A stretch of 64,000 bases of DNA from Mercurialis annua (lineage: Eukaryota > Streptophyta > Magnoliopsida > Malpighiales > Euphorbiaceae), in assembly GCF_937616625.2 (NCBI RefSeq), contig NC_065570.1, forward strand, positions 19,554,046-19,618,045, read 5' to 3'. The notes beneath the pieces were generated by a model, which did no database searches, was not told where the DNA came from, and saw only the letters and a program-made list of their open reading frames with translations. The stretch's first letter is position 1, and each line of letters begins with the position of its first letter. Below are positions 46,531 through 58,620 of this stretch, piece after piece. The translations under genes were made by a program, and so were the position numbers.

Positions 46531-49456
46531 AACAAAGTTGAAACGCTTGGATTTGTTTCGTAGCATTTGTAAACGTTTGGCTTAAGTTGCTATAAAGGTG
46601 GAACGCTTGGATTTGTTTTGTACCGTTTGTAAACGTTTGGCTTAAATTGCTAAAAAGGTGAACGCTTGGATTTGTTTTGTATCGTTTGTAAACGTTTGGC
46701 TTAAATCGCTAAAAAGGTAAAATATTTGGATTTGTTTCGTACCGTCTGTAAACGTTTGGCTTAAATCGCTAAAAAGGTCAAATGTTTGGATTTGTTTCGT
46801 ATTGTTTGTAAACGTTTGGCTTCAATCGCTAAAAAGATGAAACGTTTAGATTTGTTTCGTCACGTTTGTAAACGTTTAGCATAAATAGCTAAAAAGGTAA
46901 AACGTTTGGATTTGTTTCGTAGCTTTTTCAAACGTTTGGCTTAAATCGCAAAAAAGGTGAAACGTTTGGATTTGTTTAGTAACGTTTTAAACGTTTGGCT
47001 TAAATCGCTAAAATGGGGAAACGTTTGAATTTGTTTCGTAACGTTTGTAAACGGTTGGCTAAAATCGCTAAAAAGGCGAAACGTATGGTTTTGTTTCGTA
47101 ACATTTGTAAACATTCGACTTAAATTGCTAAAAAGGTGAAACGTTTGGATTTGTTTCGTACCGTTTGTTGACGTTTGGCTTAAATTGCTAAAAAGGTAAA
47201 ACACTTAGATTTGTTTCGTAAAGTTTGTAAACGTTTGGCTTAAATTACGAAAAAGGTGAAATGCTTGGATTTGTTTCTTAACGTTTGTAAACGTTTGTCT
47301 TAAATTGCTACAAAGGTGAAACGCTTGGTTTTTTTTATAACGTTTTGTTTCATTTTGCTAAAAGGTGAAACTTTACGATTTGTTTCCTAACCTTTGTAAA
47401 CGTTTGGCTTAAATCGCTTAGAAGGGAAAACGTTTGGATTTTTTTCGTATCGTTTGTAAATGTTTGGCTTAAATTGCTAAAAAGGTGAAACGGTTCGATT
47501 TGTTTCGTAACGTTTGTAAATGTTTGGCTTAAATTCTAAAAAGGTGAAACGCTTGGATTTGTTTCTTTACATATGTAAACGTTTGGCTTAAATTGCTAAA
47601 AAGGTGAAACGCTTGGTTTTTGTTTCGTAACGTTTGTAAACGTTTGACTTAAATTGCTAAAAATGTGAAACGTTTCGATTTGTTTCGTATCGTTTGTAAA
47701 CGTTTCGGATAAATCGCTAAAAACGTGAAACATTTGGATTTGTTTTGTAAACGTTTGGCTTAAATTGCTAAAAAGGTGAAACGCTTGGATTTATTTAGTA
47801 ACATTTGTAAACGTTTGGCTTACATTGCTAAAAAGGTGAAATGTTTCAATTTGTTTCCTAGCGTTTGTAAACGTTTTGCTTAAATCGCTAAAAAGGTGAA
47901 ACATTTGGATATTTTTTGTAGCGTTTGTAAACGTTTGGCATAAATAGCTAAAAAGATGAAATATTTGGATTTGTTTTGTAACTTTTGTAAATGTTTGGCT
48001 TAAATAGCTAAAAAGGGGAAATATTTGGATTTGATTTGTAACTATTGTAAATGTTTGGCTTAAATCGCTAAAAAGGTGAAACGTTTGGATTTGTTTCGTA
48101 ACGTTTTAAATGTTTGGCTTAAATCGCTAAAATGGGGCAACGTTTGAATTTGTTTCGTAACGTTTGTAAACATTTGGCTAAAATCGCTAAAAAGGTGAAA
48201 CGTTTGGTTTTGTTTCGTAACGTTTGTAAACGTTCGGAGTAAATCACTAAAAAGGTGAACGTTTGGATTTGTTTCGTATCATTTGAAAACGTTTGGCATA
48301 AATTGCAACAAAGTTGAAACACTTGGATTTGTTTCGTAGCATTTGTAAACGTTTGGCTTAAGTTGCTAAAAAGGTGGAACGCTTGGATTTGTTTTGTACC
48401 GTTTGTAAACGTTTGGCTTTAATTGCTAAAAAGGTGAACGCTTAGATTTGTTTCGTATCGTTTGTAAATGATTGGCTTAAATCGCTAAAAAGGTAAAATA
48501 TTTGGATTTGTTTCGTACCGTTTGTAAACGTTTGGCTTAAATCGCTAAAAAGGTCAAATGTTTGGATTTGTTTCGTATTGTTTGTAAACGTTTGGCTTCA
48601 ATGCTAAAAAGATGAAACATTTAGATTTGTTTCGTCACGTTTGTAAACGTTTAGCATAAATAGTTAAAAAGGTAAAACGTTTGGATTTGTTTCGTAGCTT
48701 TTTTAAACGTTGGGCTTAAATCGCTAAAAAGGTGAAACGTTTGGATTTGTTTCGTAACGTTTTAAACGTTTGGCTTAAATCGCTAAAATGGGGAAACATT
48801 TGAATTTGTTTCGTAATGTTTGTAAACGGTTGGCTAAAATCGCTAAAAAGGCGAAACGTATGTTTTTGTTTCGTAACGTTTGTAAACATTCGACTTATAT
48901 TGCTAAAAAGGTGAAACGTTTGGATTTGCTTCGTACCGTTTGTAGACGTTTGGCTTAAATTGCTAAAAAGGTAAAACGCTTTGATTTGTTTCGTAAAGTT
49001 TGTAAACGTTTGGCTTAAATTGCTAAAAAGGTGAAACGCTTGGATTTGTTTCTTAACGTTTGTAAACGTTTGTCTTAAATTGCTACAAAGGTGAAACGCT
49101 TGGATTTTTTTCATAACATTTGGTTTCATTTTCTAAAAAGGTGAAACTTTACGATTTGTTTCCTAACCTTTGTAAACGTTTGGCTTAAATCGCTTAAAAG
49201 GGTAAACGTTTGGATTTTTTTCGTAACGTTTGTAAATGTTTGGCTTAAATTGCAAAAAAGGTGAAACGGTTTGATTTGTTTCGTAACGTTTGTAAATGTT
49301 TGGCTTAAATTGCTAAAAAGGTGAAACGCTTGGATTTATTTCATTACATTTGTACACGTTTGGCTTAAATTGCTAAAAAGGTGAAACACTTGGTTTTTGT
49401 TTCGTAATGTTTGTAAACGTTTGACTTAAATTGCTAAAAATGTGAAACGTTTGGAT
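46531..49456. repeat. Higher-order duplication, period about 1776 bp
   Basis: AACAAAGTTG at 46531 and 48307. Similarity extends about 1.15 kb from each marker with shared odd variants, such as GAACGCTT units and AGTTGCT in place of AATTGCT. Confidence 0.75.
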
Positions 49457-52400
49457 TTGTTTCGTAACGTTTGTAAACGTTTGGCTTCAATCGCTAAAAA
49501 GGGGAAACGTTTAGATTTGTTTCGTAACGTTTGTTAACGTTTGGCATAAATCGCTAAAAAGGTGAAATGTTTGTATTAGTTTCGTAACGTTTTAAACGTT
49601 TGGCTTAAATCGCTAAAAAGGTGAAATGTTTGGTTTTGTTTCGTAACGTTTGTAAACGTTCGGCTTAAATCGCTAAAAAGGTGAAACGTTTGGATTTGTT
49701 TCGTACCGTTTGTAAACGTTTGGGTTAAATTCCTAAAAAGGTGAAACACTTGGATTTGTTTCGTAACGTTTGTAAACGTTTGGCTTAAATTGCTAAAAAG
49801 GTGAAACACTTAAATTTGTTTCGGAACGTTTGTAAACGTTTGGCTTAAATTCCTTAAAATGTGAAACGCTTGGATTTGTTTCAAAACGTTTGTTAACATT
49901 TTGCTTAATTTGCTAAAAAGGTGAAACGCTTGGATTTGTTTTGTAACGTTTGTAAATGTTTGGCTTAAATTGCTAAAAAGGTGAAACGCTAGGTTTTTTT
50001 TCGTAACATTTGTAAAGGTTTGGCTTAAATCACTAAAATTTTTAAAGGTTTGGATTTGTTTCGAAACGTTTTAAACGTTTGGTTTTGTTTCGTAACGTTT
50101 GTAAACGTTTGGCTTAAAATACTAAAAATGTGAAACGTTTGGATATGCTCCGTAACGTTTGTAAATGTTTGGCTTAAATTGCTAAAAAGGAAAAACGTTT
50201 GGATTTGTTTCGTAATGTTTATAAACGTTTGGCTTAAATCGCTAAAAAGGTGAAACATTTGGATTTGTTTCGTAACCTTTGTAAACGTTTGGCCTAAATT
50301 CCTAAAAAGGTGAAACATTTGGATTTGTTTCGTAACCTTTGTAAACGTTTGGCATAAATTCCTAAAACGGTGAAACATTTGGATTTTTTTCGTAACCTTT
50401 GTAAACGTTTGGCTTAAATCGCTAAAAAGGGGAAACATTTAGATTTTTTTCGTAATGTTTGTAAACGTTTGCCTTAAGTTGCTAAAAAGGTCAAACGCTT
50501 GGATTTGTTTCGTTACGTTTGTAATTGTTTGGCTTAAATTACTAAAAAGGTGAAACGCTTGGATTTGTTTCGTTACGTTTGTAAACATTTGGCTTGAATT
50601 GCGAAAAAGGTAAAACGCTTGGTTTTTGTTTCGTAACGTTTGTAAACGTTTGGCTTAAATTTCTAAAAATGTGAAACGTTTGGATTTGTTTCGTAACATT
50701 TGTAAACGTTTGGCTTCAATCTCTAAAAAGGTAAAACATTTAATTTGTTTCGTAACTTTTGTAAACGTTTGGCATAAATCGCTAAAAAGGTGAAACGTTG
50801 GGATTAGTTTCGTAACGTTTTAAACGTTTGGCTTAAATCACTAAAAAGGAGAAACGTTTGGATTTGTTCTGTAACGTTTGTAAATATTTGGCTTAAATCG
50901 CTAATAAGGTGGAACTTTTGGATTTGTTTCATAACGTTTGTAAACATTTGGCTTAAATCGCTAAAAAGGTGAAACATTTGAATTTGTTTTGTAATGTTTG
51001 CAAACGTTTGGCTTAAATCGCTAAAAGGGTGAAATGTTTGGATTTGTTTCGTAATGTTTGTAAACGTTTGGCTTAAATCGCTAAAAAGGTGAAACATTTG
51101 GATTTGTTTCGTAGCGTTTGTAAACGTTTAGCTTAAATCGCTAAAAAGGTGAAACGTTTGTATTTGTTTCGTACCGTTTGTAAACGTTTGGCTTAAATTG
51201 CTAAAAAGGGGAAACGTTTGGATCGGTTTCCTTATGTTTGTAAACGTTTGGCTTAAATTGCTAAAAAGGTGAAACACTTGGATTCGTTTTGTAACGTTTG
51301 TAAACGTTTGGCTTAAATTCCTAAAAATATGAAACGCTTGGATTTGTTTCAAAACGTTTGTAAACGTTTGGCTTAAATTGCTAAAAAGGTGAAACGCTTG
51401 GATTTGTTTTGTAACTTTTGTAAACGTTTGGCTTATATTGCTAAAAAGGTAAAACGCTTGGTTTGGCTTAAATAGTTAAAAATGTGAAACGTTTGGATTT
51501 GTTTCGTAACTTTTAAGCGTTTGGTTTTGTTTCGTAACGTTTGAAATGATTGGCTTAAATTGCAAAATGGTGAAACATTTGGATTTGTTTCGTAACTTTT
51601 GTAAACGTTTGGCTTAAATTGCTAAAAATGCAAAACGTTTGGATTTTTTTCGTAATGTTTGTAAACATTTGGCTTAAATCGATAAAAAAGTGAAACGTTT
51701 GGATTTGTTTTGTAACGTTTGTAAACGTTTGGCTTCAATCGCTAAAAAGGTGAAACATTTATATTTGTTTCGTAACGTTTGTTAACGTTTAGCATAACTA
51801 GCCAAAAAGGTAAAACGTTTGGATTTGTTTCGTAGCTGTTTTCAACGTTTGGCTTAAATCGCTAAAAAGGTGAAACTCTTGGATTTGTTCCAAAACGCTT
51901 GTAAACGTTTCTAAACTTTTATAAGATTTATTTAATTAAGTTTTTGGGTTGTAACTTGGGTTACTTGAAATTGAAGTTATTGAGTTCCGCTTTTAAAATG
52001 GTTTATTATTTTATGGATTTATTTTATAAATATAAACTCGGGTTTATATTTGATAAACGTTTTCAGTCGGGTTAGACTTGGGTCACCCGACAAGTGAGGT
52101 TAGCTTGGTAGTTAATGATAACTCGGCTAACCTACTATTTGGAAATTAATTATTATTTAAAGATTATTAAATAATATTTATAAATTGGATTTTAAAGCGA
52201 GAACTCAATAGACTTATATTAATTGGGCTTTATTACCTAATGGGTATTTTTGTGTGTTCTGGCTTGTGTTATTCCGACGTGTTATTTGTGCTAGTCCTAT
52301 GTCGTGTCTAGTACTCTCTAGAGTTAGGGTCTGTTTTTATAATTATTTTATTTGTCTAGACCCGTCTATTGTTCGTGCTCTAGAGGCGAACCAGGATTAG

Positions 52401-52554
52401 TTGCTTGCCGGTATTCACGTGGATTAGCAAGCAGTGAGTTTGTACTTACTATTTACCGCTTTATTAAGTAAATTGTTATTTTAATATTAAATATATATAC
52501 TGTACGTATATTTCGAATTGTTTTTATATTATGGCTCTTAGTTGGAACATGCTA

Positions 52555-52573
52555 CCTAATGGGCATCATTAGG
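52555..52573 (+). other. 19-nt LTR hairpin (CCTAATG stem)
   Basis: CCTAATG-GGCAT-CATTAGG. Relative to CCTATTG/CAATAGG the fifth pair is flipped from T-A to A-T, a compensatory double change. Confidence 0.8.
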
Positions 52574-52620
52574 ACTGCGTGCGCACCGGTAATGATCTGG
52601 GAAAGGTAAATATGGAAATG

Positions 52621-52748
52621 TGGTAACTCGGTGTGAGCATAGCTCTCGGCACCAAATAGAGTAACTCGGTGTAGCACAGCTCTCGGGACTCTGGATATGG
52701 TATAAGTGTGGTCAGTGGTAACTCGGTGTAGCTCAGCTCTCGGGACCA
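52621..52748 (+). repeat. Three tandem TAACTCGG hairpins
   Basis: Units at 52621-52654, 52658-52692 and 52716-52748 share TAACTCGGTGT and AGCTCTCGG. Outer arms differ but pair: TGGT/ACCA, AGAGT/ACTCT, TGGT/ACCA. Confidence 0.75.
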
Positions 52749-53258
52749 TACCTATTGGATTATGTTTATATTTAGAATTGTAGATTAGGGTTCCAACTAT
52801 TATTCGTAATATCGTTATTAAATGTTTTCCCAATTTTCCTAGGGTTATGATCTGAGAGAGTCTGGTGATCTCCACATTTACTTTTCCTCGGAGGTTCCAT
52901 TTATTTTGATAAATTGTAAACTGTTTTATTCTTAGGCCGCAGTAGTAACTAGACGTCTTTATTATTTTTATATATTTTGTCGGATTGGTTCGACTGGTTT
53001 TATTGCTTTGGCATGTTATATTATTTACATTGGTTTATGATAAATCTATTTTAGACTCGGAATTGGATAAGCATGTTATATTAACTGTTGAATATTATAA
53101 CTGCTAGATTTAGGCTGAAGTCTCGAACGCCCCCGAGCATTGGTTTTCTGCAGGTTTATGTGTTTATGTATTAAATGAAAGGCTAGCTACGGGTTTTGGT
53201 ACTACATTAGCCATACCCTAGCGCCGGTTGCGATTCATGAAAATGGGTCGTGACAAAC

Positions 53259-53271
53259 TTGGTATCAGAGC
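53259..53271 (+). other. Primer-binding site (initiator-Met tRNA type)
   Basis: TTGGTATCAGAGC three bases after the LTR end at 53255. It starts the second internal region. Confidence 0.9.
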
Positions 53272-55470
53272 TTTGGTTTCAAACCAAGGCCAATTGCTTG
53301 CTATGTGTTTACTCTGTTAAGTATGGTTGTGTCTTAGGAACTACTGCGGAATTAGGATTCGTGTCTTGTCTTTTAAACGTCATCATTTGTTTTCAAACCT
53401 TCAGCCTACATCCTATAGGTGATGTCTGTCAGTCCTTATTTGGTATTGATGCTTTGATTGACAATTTATTTCACTTGGATGTTATTTGCTGTGTTTTATC
53501 ATGTTGAGATTATTTCACTTGGGTGATTATAATTGCTTTCGATTTCTCGGGAAATCATAGGTTGGTAAATTTTTCCTAAAGACTCATACTTGGGTATGAT
53601 GTTGTTTGATAAAACTTGTCGTTTATGCCTAAAACGATTTAGAATATATGGTAATGTTACAGTTATTTTACATGATGTGTTGAACTGCTTTTGCCTTGTT
53701 AATAAAGTACATCTTGGCTTTGACCTCAATAGTTGATTTTAAATGTGATCGTATGTTGGGCGTTAGCCTTGTTTTTCAATTAAAGAGATTTCGGGTTAAA
53801 CCTTAAAACGTGTTTGATGGTCATGCATTGTTTGACCACATGTTGATTTAAAGATTTTTATCGAGAATAATGTTTTATCCGATTTGTGTTTCGACATAGA
53901 ATTATAAGAGAAGTTTAATTTTAAATTCTTATAAAGATGGTTTTTGGTTGAGTTGCCAGTAAATATTTTGAAATATTATGTTTGGTCTGGTGTTAACAAG
54001 CGATGGTTTCAAATGATATTTTATGAGATAAGTCATTGTTTTAAGAATTTAACGTTGAAGTTATTTTATCTTGTTGTAGTATGACAGCATTTTAAATTTT
54101 TGTGATTTACGGAATAGATGTTTGAGATTAAAGATTTCTCAGTTAAGATTTTAGATTGCCGTTTAGCAGTTGGGTTGAGTTGAGCTCTCAATTTTGAAAG
54201 GATGAAAATTTTATTAAAAAAAATTTCCGGTTTTACAAATATTTTGAATACGTTTTATAAACGATTGTTTTAGGTTCGACTTGGGTCACCCAAATTTAGG
54301 AGTTGAGCTTGGTAGTTGTAATGACTCAGCTAGCTCGATGATTTTATGATTTGAGATACTTGGGTATCCGTTTTAAAGCAACTGATTAATAAGAAAAGAT
54401 TTTTACAAATTGTGATTTTGTTTTAACCGTGGGGCTCAATAAAATTTGGAAGTTTTCGTGTTTGACTTAAATTTCAAAACGAATTTTGAAGCATACTATT
54501 AAAGGATGATATAATTACATGGTGATTTTGTATGAGATTTCAAGGATATGTTGTGGCATATCCCGATTTGTTTTAAGTATGTTTTAGTTAATCGTGTTCA
54601 ATGGTACCTTTACGTGATTTTTGATTTACAGATTTGTTTGTTGTGAGAATAATTTGTGCTGTTTAACTCGCTTGTCTGTTGGATTAAGTTGATTGTTTTT
54701 GTTTTGTATCTTCGTGCGGAGTAGCACGTGAGATGAGATGATTTAGTCATGTGGTTGAGGTTGGCTTACCTCGATGTATAGTTTTGACCTTTGAGTAAGA
54801 TCTTCTTTTAGATCTTGTTTCCCTTTTGTTCGGTTTTGGGTTGCGCGGGGCTTTGCTGTTTCTGTTTCGTGGATCGAAACCTTTGGGTTTCGATATCGAG
54901 GAATACGAGGGAAGTACTTCCTTTGGATTGGTTGATGATTTCTGATTATCCTAGGATGGATATTGCAAACTCTGAACCGAGAAGATAGATCGGTGTTGTA
55001 ATACACTGGTGTTCCCATCAAGTCTGATGATGCGATGCGGGAGCTGGCGGTAAATTTTATAAGAACATATTTTATGTGATATTTTCTTTGGTTATATGCT
55101 CAGTCTGGATTGAGGTTAGTTTGATACTTTTTATAGTACAGTTGTAATGAAGTTATTAGGAGGAGTTGTTGTATAGCATCGAATGTTGCTAGGTGCAAGT
55201 AAGGAATTTTGAGAAGTATTTTGAGGTCATCGAGTTCACATCTCACAGAGTGTAACGTCTAGCAAATGTTTTATTGAGAAATGGATTTCAAAGATTGATT
55301 TGCTGATATATTTGAAATATTTTCAACACGTAATTGTGCCCAGACATATCATGAACATGCATTTTGAATGTCACAAATAGGTTTGCATTGAACACAGAGT
55401 ATGTTCACTAAATATAAGATAAATTAATAATTGATACATGCATAATAGTACATGCATCACGTGCATAGAA

Positions 55471-55535
55471 ATTATTAGGGTTGGATGCAACTCTTTGGGG
55501 ATGAGAGATGTCATCACCCTGGCGCACAATTATGT
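55471..55535 (+). other. Conserved 65-nt non-coding block, second copy
   Basis: Differs from 6693-6757 at two positions (GGTTGGATG for GGTTGAATG; GAGATG for GAGCTG). A second shared stretch lies about 120-145 bp upstream (55328-55363, matching 6554-6589). Confidence 0.65.
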
Positions 55536-57386
55536 GAAATAGATTTTATCGATAAAATGGTTTGAAAAAGATGTTTTGAAACAAACTCGCGAGTTCCTTT
55601 GGGGTAAATGTATTTATAAAGTTGTGGAATTTCAAATGATTTTGAAACTGTTACCGAAAGGTAGCTAGACAAATACTCTGTGATGATGGTGATGGTTATT
55701 GGACGTTTATGTTGTGAGATATTGGTCTGTAGAATTAGAATCTCGTGGTTATGAGGAAAAATGATTTTGAGGTTGCGCTCGAGACATAGTTGTGCTAAGT
55801 GCGGTATAGTGTATTTTAGAATAGAAAGCTTCATGATAATTAAGGATTTATGGATTAAGAATGTTGGTTATGCTCAACGTGTGCATATATACTATATGTT
55901 TGTTTAAAACGAAACTTTACCTTTCCAGATTTGAAATTGTCCAAAGAATTTTGGTATATTGATATAAGGAATGTTTATAAACAAGAAATTTACATTGTTG
56001 ATTTTATCTTTCTGAGGAAAGGGAGAATTTTTGTCAAAATTGATTTAAAAGGGATAATAAATTTTTCGCTTGAGCGATTTCTTCAATTTTGTTTTGTTTG
56101 AGAAAATTTAGAAGCGACTTAAAATTTTGGGATGCTTGAAACATCAATGTGTATTTTGAGTACGGAAAATTCTGCCACAGTTGACTTTTAAGTATAAATT
56201 ATTTAAAAAGTTTTTAGCAAGTTTGAATTAAAAAGAACATAAATTTTTGTCAATTGAACTGTTTAATAGATTTGCAAATGTATTGGAAAGTAAGAGGAAA
56301 TTTCGGATTTAAATGTGGAGTTCTTGAAATTTTTCAAGGGTTTGCGAAACCGACTGTTTTTCAACAGTAAAGGTATTTCGATTTCGAATGAAAAGGAGGT
56401 GTAAGACGTAGAGCCTTTTAAACAAAGTGGAAATTTTTTTTCTGTATATAAAATATTTAATATTAAAAGATTTTATACCCACAGGAGTTGGTTTTGAGTA
56501 TAACTAACTATCCGGTCGTAGTAAACTGGCCGTTTTGATCTCTCGTTGTATACGAGGCTGTAGTCAATTGATTGAATAATTTCGAGGATTTGAGTTCGAT
56601 TTGGTTATATGAGGTAGTTGATTTAAAAATCGAAATCGCGTTTAATAGGTTTCGATAACCATGATTGGTTGATCGATTTTGTTATAGAAGGTATTATCGT
56701 AATGATGGATATCGTTGGGTCAATTGTTGAACCCTTGGTAAGGGCGACAAAATTTTATGTTGTCAGATGCAGACAATGTTCAGAGTAGTCGTGGCGTTAT
56801 GTTTCTGAGTGATTAGAAGAATCATTATGATGGATATTGTTTATCATTGATATAGAAATTTATTTTGTTATCATGAGAGAAGTTCGCTTTTCTCTGAATT
56901 GCGATATGAGTTTTTGTGTTGTTGATTCACAAGTTAATAGTATTATCGAGCTGGTACTAATCGTTAGGATTAGATGATTATTATAATGTTTGTTTTGGAA
57001 CCGAAATATTATGTGAATTTTTTTAGTTTGTTGCCGGTCATTTTGATGTAGAGATGCTATAAGCGGAAGTAAGTAAGTGTTTTAGAACGATAGATTTTAT
57101 TAGTTATGTTTGTAGTGTTATTGTTTTGCCTGAGGATTTTGGAATTGTAGAATTATAGTTGAGCTTAGCGCTTAATCTTGTATTTGACATTGAGGATTTT
57201 ATAATAGATGAGTTTCGAGCTGGTTCTGGAAGCCATTTCGGTATAGAGAGATTGTGACTCCCAGTTGTAAAATTGTTGATTATTCACATTGTGTTGATCG
57301 AGTGATTGTTGGAGCACCGAGTTGATAGAATCAAAATTTTACGCTTATGTGTGTTGTAATCGTTATATTGCAAATAAGTTTCAGAT

Positions 57387-57743
57387 TTGAGATTCGAGGT
57401 TCGTTTTGGTGTCAAGGGAAAGTTGGCACCGAGGTATATTGGTCCTTATGAGATTTCAGAGAGGATTGGAGCTGTGGCTTATCGTCTGGTTCTGCCGCCA
57501 GACATGTCGTTAGTACATCCTGTGTTTCATGTTTCTATGTTGAGAAAGTGCATTTCTGATCCTTCGCACGTGATTGTGCCTCAGAGTGTTGAGATTGACC
57601 AAGAGCTGTCCTATGAGGAACAGCCAGTTGAGATTGTTGATACGCAAGTGCGTAAATTGCGGAACAAGGAAATTCCGATGGTCAAAGTTCTCTGGCGCAA
57701 TCATCTCGTATTTGGATATCGAGATAAGCATGTCGGGATTTAA
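57387..57743 (+). pseudogene. Integrase C-terminus / chromodomain-like fragment of Ty3/gypsy polyprotein
   Basis: An open stretch of about 118 codons with clear similarity to the end of plant Ty3/gypsy pol. A GKLAPRYIGPYEI segment (about residues 11-23) is typical of the integrase C-terminal domain. VHPVFHVSMLRK (about residues 42-53) is the conserved stretch before the tail, and VKVLWRNHLV (about residues 99-108) is the start of a chromodomain-like region. The next expected residues (a Glu/Thr/Trp-rich turn) are missing: the frame slips after LV, and W/DIE-like codons continue in another frame until an LTR interrupts at about 57731. There is no ATG at the left edge; it is a fragment of a longer polyprotein. 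It is the only clear pol remnant in the window and supports a chromovirus-type Ty3/gypsy origin. Confidence 0.8.
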
Positions 57744-58620
57744 TGGGAAAATTGGAGGAAATTTCCATTAAATAAAATAAATGATTTTAAAATGGATATT
57801 TAAATAATATCCGTAAATGTTATTATTTGGATTATTTTAAGAGAATCCATAAACATTTGGAATATTATTTTTAGATACGGATTTAAGCGCGATAAATAAA
57901 TTATACGGCTAAATAATAAATTTAAGGAAAAAGGCGATAATTAATATTTTGAATTAAGAAAAGTAGTCCGTATAATTTATAATCGAACAAAGTTTGGAAT
58001 TAGCCCGAGAAATTTAGCGACGTGCTTAATTAATAAAAGAATGATTAAATAGAAGGAATTTTTAGAATTGGGTTAAGAAAAGGATTACATTAAAACTAGC
58101 CCATTTGAATTAAAAGCCCAAGTCATCCTTTTTGTCTAGATACAAAAACATTCCAGAGGATTCTAGTTTCACCATCTTCATCATTCTCTATTCTAAGGGC
58201 ATGGCTAAGGAAGAAAAAAATGAGTAAAGTTTTGATTACAAGTTTCAGCAACTAATTCTAGCAAAGGATAAAACTCATCATCTAATATCAATTTGGAGTT
58301 GAGACAAGAGGTAATTACTCAAACTAAGGTTGATTTCAATTGATTTATTGTGATAGGATATTTTTATAAATTCTGAAAATTTATGCAATCAAAAGCTTAT
58401 CTTCAATCTCTAAGAGTTGTGTAGAGTTTAGATTAATTTATTTTGGGTAATTGCTTGGTAAAAAGATAGAAAAATTAAAAGTTGATTTAAGGGTTTAAAC
58501 AATAAATGTTAGAGAAAAACATTGAGAACTAAAGCTGAAATTTCTTAAGGTTTTGATTAAGCAATTAGAGGTGAATAGAGGTCGGGTTTGGCGGAAGTGA
58601 ACGGTGGCCGGCGAGAGACC

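Larger units (their letters stand above)
31517..51910. repeat. 60-bp satellite, block 4
   Basis: The longest uninterrupted block (20.4 kb). It contains three higher-order domains (about 32880-41540, 43200-46500, 46531-49456), one non-satellite insert (40579-40672) and otherwise ordinary monomers. It ends at TGTAAACGTTT (51900-51910), where AT-rich LTR sequence begins. Variation is mostly C/T and G/A at CG sites. Minus-strand frames throughout encode the same 20-residue unit and are broken often. Confidence 0.95.
51911..53255 (+). mobile_element. Right part of satellite-bearing LTR
   Basis: AT-rich DNA directly following the satellite and ending GGGTCGTGACA at 53255, three bases before a primer site, so it is the 3' end of a 5' LTR. 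It contains an inverted repeat (52098-52132), the 19-nt hairpin (52555-52573), three tandem TAACTCGG hairpins (52621-52748) and the lineage block GGCTAGCTACGGGTTTTGG / CCCTAGCGCCGG. No TGTAATAYCCC start exists to its left before 8528. Together with 8528-9136 it makes about 1.95 kb, a normal LTR length here. Confidence 0.75.
53256..57730 (+). mobile_element. Second non-coding internal region, related to 4120-8527
   Basis: Aligns by eye with 4120-8527 from the primer site on (shared CTACTGCGGAATTAG and TCGACTTGGGTCACC-type motifs) and holds the conserved block at 55471-55535. Apart from the integrase-like fragment near its end there is no coding capacity. Minus-strand frames such as 54743-55021 and 55514-55834 have no recognisable product. 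No polypurine tract or terminal GAGGACGAA motif is seen; the region stops abruptly at the LTR starting about 57731. Confidence 0.7.

Noticed and set aside
9980..51500. Dozens of minus-strand open frames of 60-277 codons encoding a 20-residue repeat, which might look like a repeat-protein gene family.
   Set aside because: They follow from a 60-bp period lacking stops in one frame. Stops and frame-breaking indels occur at irregular places, there is no promoter or non-repeat domain, and changes look unrelated to codon position.
9137..51910. CRISPR-like array of regularly spaced repeats.
   Set aside because: Monomers are contiguous with no unique spacers and the context is a plant genome with LTR elements.
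54743..55834. Minus-strand frames 54743-55021 and 55514-55834 as genes.
   Set aside because: Antisense to an internal region, no recognisable domain, and not preserved in the related region 4120-8527.
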